Assembly: GCA_022821875.1 (NCBI GenBank)
Contig: JAJECV010000050.1
Location: 1-41,097 of the forward strand
Origin: Rhodothermales bacterium
GTDB lineage: Bacteria > Bacteroidota > Rhodothermia > Rhodothermales > Bin80
Direction: 5' to 3'
Length of the DNA: 41,097 nucleotides
Under the pieces are notes generated by a model. It did not search any database. It had not been told where the DNA came from and saw nothing but the letters and a program-made list of their open reading frames with translations. Numbering within the stretch: the first letter of the stretch is position 1; each line of letters begins with the position of its first letter. Positions 35,533 to 41,097 of this stretch are shown here, piece after piece. Both the position numbers and the translations under genes were made by a program.

Positions 35533-38500
35533 ATGAGAAATAAACCCGAACTTTACCGGCATCCCGGGAGAGGATGGTCCTTCCGGCAGACGGGCATTTA
35601 CTCCATGTACGGGATATTTGCTGCCTTCCCTGTTCGGGCTTTGCTTCACCCGAATCGAGGATCACAACCCTCGGTGATGCTTGGAATTCTGTTTTTCACT
35701 CTATTCTTCAACGCCTTTGGTTCAAAGTGCTATGGTCACCATCTTATGCCGGCAATGTCTTATATGGGTACGGAGAAAAACAGACCATTGTCCGTTTCCC
35801 CGAAGAATACAATACAAACGCTTCCGTCGGGAAATTTTACGGATTTAACCCTGATCGGAAAAAATCAGGTATTCACGCTTACAGGGCAGGATCAGCATAC
35901 CGCGCAGAATGAACATCAAGTAATACTCCCGCATTTTGACTCCACCGCAGAACATGAACCTGCTGTCATCGGTATCGGGGACTTCAGCGACCGGATTGAG
36001 TTCGAAATCACGCCAGATGATTTTGATTTGTATGGGGGGACACCCGCCGTGGTATGGGCTGATGAACCATTCACCCGGATTGCCGCAGGTCCCCTGGGCG
36101 GTAATGTTCTAGATAACCGCCTCTTTGTAATCGTACATGAGGCGAAGGATGATGCGCCGGAGACAGATAAAACTGTTCTGGGCGGAGAAGACAGTAAGTT
36201 AATCCTGACATTGGAGGCGGATAAACTCGTGGTTTCTGAAGGAGAGTCTGTGACTCTAACGATGTCTCTGTCAAAAGCACTCACGAAGAGCGGAGGGACT
36301 CAAATCAGTTTACAGGGATCTTCTTCAGGCGGTGCCTGGGATTATAATATGAGCAGTTGTTCAAGCCCCTCTAATCCGAATGGCTGCGATTACTATCATG
36401 AATTTATATTCGCGGCCGGTACAACAAAATCCAGTGTTAACGTTGATGTCATTAGAGATAATGTGGCTGAGAAAGAGGAGTTTTTGATTTTTGCCAGAGG
36501 CACACCAGTTGGAATCGGGGATGCAGGATGGGACTTCTTTGGAGCTGATTGCGACGCATCCGAGTGTAAAGTTAAGATTACCATCCGGGGGGAGCCGCTG
36601 ACGGTAAACCTTGCGGCATCTCCGAATCCGGTGGAGGAGGGCACCCCGGTGACGGTCACAGCGACGCTTGCCTATGCATCAGCAAATGAGTTGGAGATTC
36701 CGCTGAACGTAACTCACAAATGCGGAAAATGTACTGCAGAACGTACAGACTACAAAAAAATACCATCCATTATAATCCCTGCCGGAGAAACCGAAAATAC
36801 GGCAGAGATCCAGACCCGTACAGATTCGGATCATGAAGATGAGATCTTTCTGATCGCATTAGACAACGTACCGCCGGAGGTGCAGGAAGGCCCTCAGGAT
36901 TCAGTTTTTGTGAAGATTAAAGAACCATTGCCGGAAGTTAATTTTGCTTTGGCTTCTGCCAGTAAAAGCGAAGACGCGGGTGCGCACAGCGTAGTGGTAA
37001 ACCTCAGTATGGCTGCCCCCGCGGGAGGCTTAACATTGAATTACGATGTGAGTGGTAGCGCAGCAGCCGAAGACTACAGTATCACCGATTCGGGGACGGC
37101 TTCCGTGAGTGCAGGTGAGACCTCGGTGACCATTTCAGTCAGGATTCACGATGACAGCAAAGATGAGAATGATGAGACGGTAATTCTGACGTTAACTGAT
37201 GGTCCAGGATATACGGCGGGAAGTGCGAATGTACATACCCTGACGATTCTGGACAATGATCAGCCTTCGGCAGCACATACGGTCAAATTATTATCGGCAT
37301 ACCCGCCGAACCCGGTGAATGAGGGGCAATCCGTTATCATCACGGCGGAGTTATCGGGGAGTTTGTCCGGCGATGTGGAGATTCCGCTAGCGCTCATAGA
37401 GGATACTGCCGAACCGGCGGACTATGGAGGTTTGACCGAGCGCAAGATCACGATTCCCGGAGGCAGTACGACCGGAACGGTCAAGATTCCGATAACGGAG
37501 GACCAAAAGGAGGAGCAAAAGGAGCAGTTTACGGTGGAGATTGATGCAGACAGGTTGCCCTCTACGCTGACCGTGGGAGATCCCGGTTCCATCAGGATAA
37601 CGATCATCAACAGACTGATAATTACTTGGTCGGCAGATCCCAACCCGGTTTATGAGGGTCAGACAACGACGCTGACATGGACGCTGTCTGAACCGATCAG
37701 CGGCGGTAACGGCGTTGTCGTTATTGATCCTGACTGCGACCCTCCACGTGCAGGCCATATCATAATTCGCGTATCGAACAAGCGGCGCGGCGGAAATGTT
37801 GATGATTTTGATTTTGTGAATCCAGGCTGTGATCAATATGGAGTACGGCACGCAAAAATGAATATCTATCCAGATCCCGACAATCCCGAATATACGCTCA
37901 AAACGGCCAGTATTGAACTCCGTATCAAGGAGGATGATATTGTGGAGGGTGAAGAGACGTTAGTGTGGACCAGGAGCGATTGGGGAGGGCATAATTCGCA
38001 TAACTTGCTAGGGCTACTTCATGCCCGGTGTTTTCCTAATCAAAACTGTTCGTATGCCCTGACCATCAAGGACCGGCCTACGGTGAGTTTGTCGGCAGAT
38101 CCTGACTCGGTGGCTGAAGGAGAGTTGGTGACGGTCACGGCGGCGATTACGGAGGTGCAGTCCACGGATGTAGACGTTCCGATAGAATCAAATTTCTTGA
38201 GGGGAGATGATGACGGCGACTACGGTCCGGTTCCAGACCGGATCACAATCCCGGCAGGGAAAACAGAGGGGACCGGTGAAATCCCAACAAGAGATGACGA
38301 AATTGTGGAGATTGACGAAAAATTCAGGATTTTGATTAAGCAAGATGAGTTTGAAAAAGCCTACCCCGAACTAAAGATCTGGAAACGAGGGGCGATTCCG
38401 ATCTGGATTCTGGATAATGATCGACCCACCGTTACGCTTTCGGTAACGCAGAACACATTGTACGAGGGGGAGTCAACGGATCTGACGCTGACGCTTTCTG

Positions 38501-41097
38501 AAGCACAGCCTGCCCCGGTAGCGATCCCGCTGACGCTGACCCCAGGTACGGCGGAGACGGGTGATTATGGGAGTTTACGTGAGATCACGATCCCGGCAGG
38601 TGCGCTGTCAGGAATGGGTACGATTACAACCAAAGAGGATTTGGATGCGGACGATGAGACGTTTACAGTATCACTGGGAGATTTGCCACCGAAGATAGAC
38701 AAAGGAATGCCTTCTTCGGTGGAGATCACGATTCTGGAGAAGCGCAATGTTCACTTATCAGTAACCAAGCAGGTGACTGAAGGGGAGGATGTGACGGTAA
38801 CGGTGACACTTTCCGGAGCACTTTCGGATCCGGCGACGATTCCGCTGACGCTGACACCGCGCACCGCGGAAAAAGACGATTACGGCAATTTGGGATCTAT
38901 CACCATTGCGGCCAATACGCTGACAGGCACGGGGACAATTGCGACGGTAAAGGATGCAGACTATGACGATGAAACATTCACGGTTTCTCTGGGCAGTCTG
39001 CCATCGGAGATCAGCGAGGGAACGCCTTCTTCGGTGGAGGTTACGATTCTGGAGAAGCGCAATGTTCACTTATCGGCGACCAGACAGGTGACTGAAGGGG
39101 AGGATGTGACGGTGACGGTGACACTTTCCGGAGCACTTTCGGATCCAGTGACGATTCCGCTGACGCTGACACCGGGCACCGCAGAAAAAGACGATTACGG
39201 CAATCTGGCATCCATCACGATTGCGGCCAATGCGCTGACAGGCACGGGGACAATTGCGACGGTAAAAGATGCCGACCATGACGATGAGACGTTCACGGTT
39301 TCCCTGAGCACTCTGCCATCGGAGGTCATCAAGGGAACGCCTTCTTCGGTTCCGGTGACGATTACGGATCCTGACACGCCTCCGAGTGTGTCTCTGTCCG
39401 CAAATCCCAATCTAGTGGACGAGGGTGGTTCGGTGATCGTCACGGCGACGCTCTCCCAAGTACTGCCCAATCCAGTGACGATTCCGCTGACGCTGACCCC
39501 GGGCACGGCGGAAGAAGGGGATTACGGCAATCTGGCATCCATCACGATTGCGGCCAATACGCAGGCAGGCACGGGGACAATTGCGACGGTAAAGGATGCA
39601 GACTATGACAATGAGACATTCACAGTTTCTCTGAGCAGTCTGCCATCGGAGGTCATTGAGGGAACGCCTTCTTCCGTTCTGGTGACGATTACAGATCCTG
39701 ACACACCACCGAGTGTGTCTCTGTCTGCAAATCCCAATCCAGTGGACGAGGGCGGTTCGGTGACCGTCACGGCGACGCTCCCCAAAGTGCTGCCGAATCC
39801 GGTGACGATTCCGTTGACGCTGACACCGGGCACGGCGGAAGAAGGGGATTACGGCAATCTGGCATCCATCACGATTACGGCCGATGCACTGACAGGAACC
39901 GGTACAATTGCGACGGTAAAAGATGCAGACTATGACGATGAGACGTTCACAGTTTCTCTGGGCAGTCTGCCATCGGAGATAAGCGAGGGAACACCTTCTT
40001 CGGTTCTGGTGACGATTACGGATCTAGACACGCCTCCGGCCGTGCTTCCAGATGTGCGCCTGTCCGTAAATCCCAATCCAGTGGACGAGGGAAGTTCGGT
40101 GACCGTCACGGCAACACTCTCCAAAGCACTGCCGGATCCGGTGACGATTCCGTTGACGCTGACACCGGGCACAGCAGAAGAAGGGGATTACGGCAATCTG
40201 GCATCCATCACGATTGCGGCCGATGCGCTGACAGGAACCGGTACAATTGCGACGGCAAAGGATGCAGACTATGATAATGAGACCTTCACGGCTTCTCTGA
40301 GCAGTCTGCCATCGGAGGTAAGCGAGGGAACGCCTTCTTCGGTTCTAGTGACGATTACGGACCCTGACACGCCTCCGAATGTGTCTCTGTCTGCAAATCC
40401 CAATCAAGTGGACGAGGGAAGTTCGGTGACCGTCACGGCAACGCTCTCTCAAGTACTGCCCAATCCAGTGACGATTCTGTTGACGCTGACACCGGGCACC
40501 GCGGAAGAAGGGGATTACGGCAATCTGGCATCCATCACGATTGCGGCCGATGCGCTGACAGGAACCGGTACAATTGCGACGGTAAAGGATGCAGACTATG
40601 ATAATGAGACGTTCACGGTTTCTCTGGGCAGTCTGCCATCGGAGGTAAGCGAGGGAACCCCTTCTTCGGTTCTGGTGACGATTACGGATCTTGACGCGCC
40701 TCCGGTCACATTTCCAAGTATATCTCTGTCCGCATCCCCGAACCCGGTCAACGAGGGCGATGCAGTTACAATCACCGCCACGCTCACCGGCGAGTTATCC
40801 AGCCCGGTCGTCATTCCCCTGACCTATACCCCCGGGGCTCCCGGCCCCACCGAGCCGACCGATTATGTGCCGATTCCATCAATCTCAATTGCTGCCGGGG
40901 TGCAAAGCGGTACCGCCGTGGTGCACATGGTACAGGATGAGATCTCGGAGGGAACAGAGCGGCTCATCGTGGCCTTGGGGGCACTGCCAGCGGCGGTGGA
41001 GGCCGGCCGTCCTTCGGAGGTGGAGATTACGATTCTGGATGATGATCAGCCGCCCCCGGTGGAGGTGACGCTGTCGGTGAATCCCGAGAGGGTCGAA
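35533..41097 (+). CDS. Giant Calx-beta-repeat surface protein (5' part, runs off window)
   Basis: The frame is open from ATG 35533 to the window end, at least 1855 codons without a stop. An alternative start at ATG 35677 would give a signal-like N-terminus (MLGILFFTLFFNAFGSKCYG). An N-terminal region of about 220 residues, with no recognised domain, is followed by at least 14 Calx-beta-like units. Typical unit text is SVSLSANPNPVDEGSSVTVT, then IPLTLTPGTAEEGDYGNLAS and KDADYDDETFTVSLG. Calx-beta domains bind calcium through acidic loops and occur in bacterial adhesins. Early units are diverged, and some hold cysteine pairs (KCGKC, CDASEC); late units are nearly identical. A secretion sorting domain would be expected beyond the window. 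Confidence 0.88.
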   Translation, partial: MRNKPELYRHPGRGWSFRQTGIYSMYGIFAAFPVRALLHPNRGSQPSVMLGILFFTLFFNAFGSKCYGHHLMPAMSYMGTEKNRPLSVSPKNTIQTLPSGNFTDLTLIGKNQVFTLTGQDQHTAQNEHQVILPHFDSTAEHEPAVIGIGDFSDRIEFEITPDDFDLYGGTPAVVWADEPFTRIAAGPLGGNVLDNRLFVIVHEAKDDAPETDKTVLGGEDSKLILTLEADKLVVSEGESVTLTMSLSKALTKSGGTQISLQGSSSGGAWDYNMSSCSSPSNPNGCDYYHEFIFAAGTTKSSVNVDVIRDNVAEKEEFLIFARGTPVGIGDAGWDFFGADCDASECKVKITIRGEPLTVNLAASPNPVEEGTPVTVTATLAYASANELEIPLNVTHKCGKCTAERTDYKKIPSIIIPAGETENTAEIQTRTDSDHEDEIFLIALDNVPPEVQEGPQDSVFVKIKEPLPEVNFALASASKSEDAGAHSVVVNLSMAAPAGGLTLNYDVSGSAAAEDYSITDSGTASVSAGETSVTISVRIHDDSKDENDETVILTLTDGPGYTAGSANVHTLTILDNDQPSAAHTVKLLSAYPPNPVNEGQSVIITAELSGSLSGDVEIPLALIEDTAEPADYGGLTERKITIPGGSTTGTVKIPITEDQKEEQKEQFTVEIDADRLPSTLTVGDPGSIRITIINRLIITWSADPNPVYEGQTTTLTWTLSEPISGGNGVVVIDPDCDPPRAGHIIIRVSNKRRGGNVDDFDFVNPGCDQYGVRHAKMNIYPDPDNPEYTLKTASIELRIKEDDIVEGEETLVWTRSDWGGHNSHNLLGLLHARCFPNQNCSYALTIKDRPTVSLSADPDSVAEGELVTVTAAITEVQSTDVDVPIESNFLRGDDDGDYGPVPDRITIPAGKTEGTGEIPTRDDEIVEIDEKFRILIKQDEFEKAYPELKIWKRGAIPIWILDNDRPTVTLSVTQNTLYEGESTDLTLTLSEAQPAPVAIPLTLTPGTAETGDYGSLREITIPAGALSGMGTITTKEDLDADDETFTVSLGDLPPKIDKGMPSSVEITILEKRNVHLSVTKQVTEGEDVTVTVTLSGALSDPATIPLTLTPRTAEKDDYGNLGSITIAANTLTGTGTIATVKDADYDDETFTVSLGSLPSEISEGTPSSVEVTILEKRNVHLSATRQVTEGEDVTVTVTLSGALSDPVTIPLTLTPGTAEKDDYGNLASITIAANALTGTGTIATVKDADHDDETFTVSLSTLPSEVIKGTPSSVPVTITDPDTPPSVSLSANPNLVDEGGSVIVTATLSQVLPNPVTIPLTLTPGTAEEGDYGNLASITIAANTQAGTGTIATVKDADYDNETFTVSLSSLPSEVIEGTPSSVLVTITDPDTPPSVSLSANPNPVDEGGSVTVTATLPKVLPNPVTIPLTLTPGTAEEGDYGNLASITITADALTGTGTIATVKDADYDDETFTVSLGSLPSEISEGTPSSVLVTITDLDTPPAVLPDVRLSVNPNPVDEGSSVTVTATLSKALPDPVTIPLTLTPGTAEEGDYGNLASITIAADALTGTGTIATAKDADYDNETFTASLSSLPSEVSEGTPSSVLVTITDPDTPPNVSLSANPNQVDEGSSVTVTATLSQVLPNPVTILLTLTPGTAEEGDYGNLASITIAADALTGTGTIATVKDADYDNETFTVSLGSLPSEVSEGTPSSVLVTITDLDAPPVTFPSISLSASPNPVNEGDAVTITATLTGELSSPVVIPLTYTPGAPGPTEPTDYVPIPSISIAAGVQSGTAVVHMVQDEISEGTERLIVALGALPAAVEAGRPSEVEITILDDDQPPPVEVTLSVNPERVE
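38413..41037 (+). repeat. Tandem coding repeat, eight Calx-beta units of about 105-117 codons
   Basis: Unit boundaries taken at the D/E-rich linker (DNDRP, EKRN, DPDTPP, DLDTPP, DDDQPP) fall at 38413, 38737, 39052, 39367, 39694, 40021, 40360, 40687 and 41038. Spacings are 324, 315, 315, 327, 327, 339, 327 and 351 bases. The 327-base units from 39367 onward are almost the same at DNA level, including silent positions, which points to recent tandem duplication. The 339-base unit has a four-residue linker insertion (AVLPDV region). Such arrays expand and contract easily and may be misassembled in short-read genomes. Confidence 0.85.

Noticed and set aside
39070-40814. Series of repeated minus-strand open frames
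   Set aside because: They are mirror frames of the tandem Calx-beta DNA repeat and recur only because the repeat recurs.
38413-41037. Regular repeats considered as a CRISPR array
   Set aside because: The repeat unit is over 300 bases, fully coding and in frame, so it is a protein-domain repeat.

Overview
The window looks like a chromosomal segment from a Gram-negative bacterium of the Bacteroidota/Rhodothermota type. This is inferred from gene content only, not from a marker tree. The clues are outer-membrane barrels and lipoproteins, a CGC-type bacilliredoxin, a fused alpha/beta 2-oxoacid dehydrogenase E1, a Wzi-like capsule protein, often weak Shine-Dalgarno sites, and a giant Calx-beta surface protein. 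Most genes are ordinary housekeeping genes, with a few short accessory patches between them.

Layout. The left edge (1-264, minus) is the N-terminal part of a TnpB/OrfB-type IS gene cut by the window. Then, on the plus strand: a secreted metallopeptidase-propeller-barrel protein (516-3611), pyrD, a 4'-phosphopantetheinyl transferase and an FkbM methyltransferase. phoH (minus) is divergent from a dapF / TPR-lipoprotein / cystathionine-lyase-like run. A minus-strand block follows: ppiD, rpmA and rplU. A FAH-family hydrolase (plus) converges on an nlpC-like gene, greA and ltaE (minus). Two small plus-strand genes, a PPOX flavoprotein and a bacilliredoxin, come next.

From about 18.3 to 21.0 kb there is an accessory islet: a scar resembling part of a group II intron, a HepT/MntA toxin-antitoxin pair with intact diagnostic motifs, an unexplained open stretch, and an orphan DNA methyltransferase. 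Next is a translationally overlapping minus-strand trio of envelope proteins (Wzi-like, small barrel, TonB-receptor-like). It is divergent from a sugar-phosphate transferase that starts a six-gene plus run: sugar transferase, fused E1, thiol peroxidase, gatB, a cysteine-less TlpA-like protein and tpiA. An FmdB-like protein lacking its zinc cysteines and a beta-lactamase-fold serine hydrolase follow on the minus strand.

The last 5.6 kb is one open reading frame running off the window. It encodes at least 14 tandem Calx-beta-like domains, the later ones nearly identical, and is probably a large cell-surface adhesin.

The most notable theme is a set of proteins that keep a fold but have lost catalytic or metal-binding residues: NlpC/P60 without its cysteine, FmdB without its zinc knuckles, and TlpA without CxxC. 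PyrD also has a class-1-like catalytic cysteine on a class-2 scaffold. I did not find a clearly new multi-gene system. The strongest candidate for unexplored biology is the methyltransferase / unknown ORF / HepT-MntA islet.
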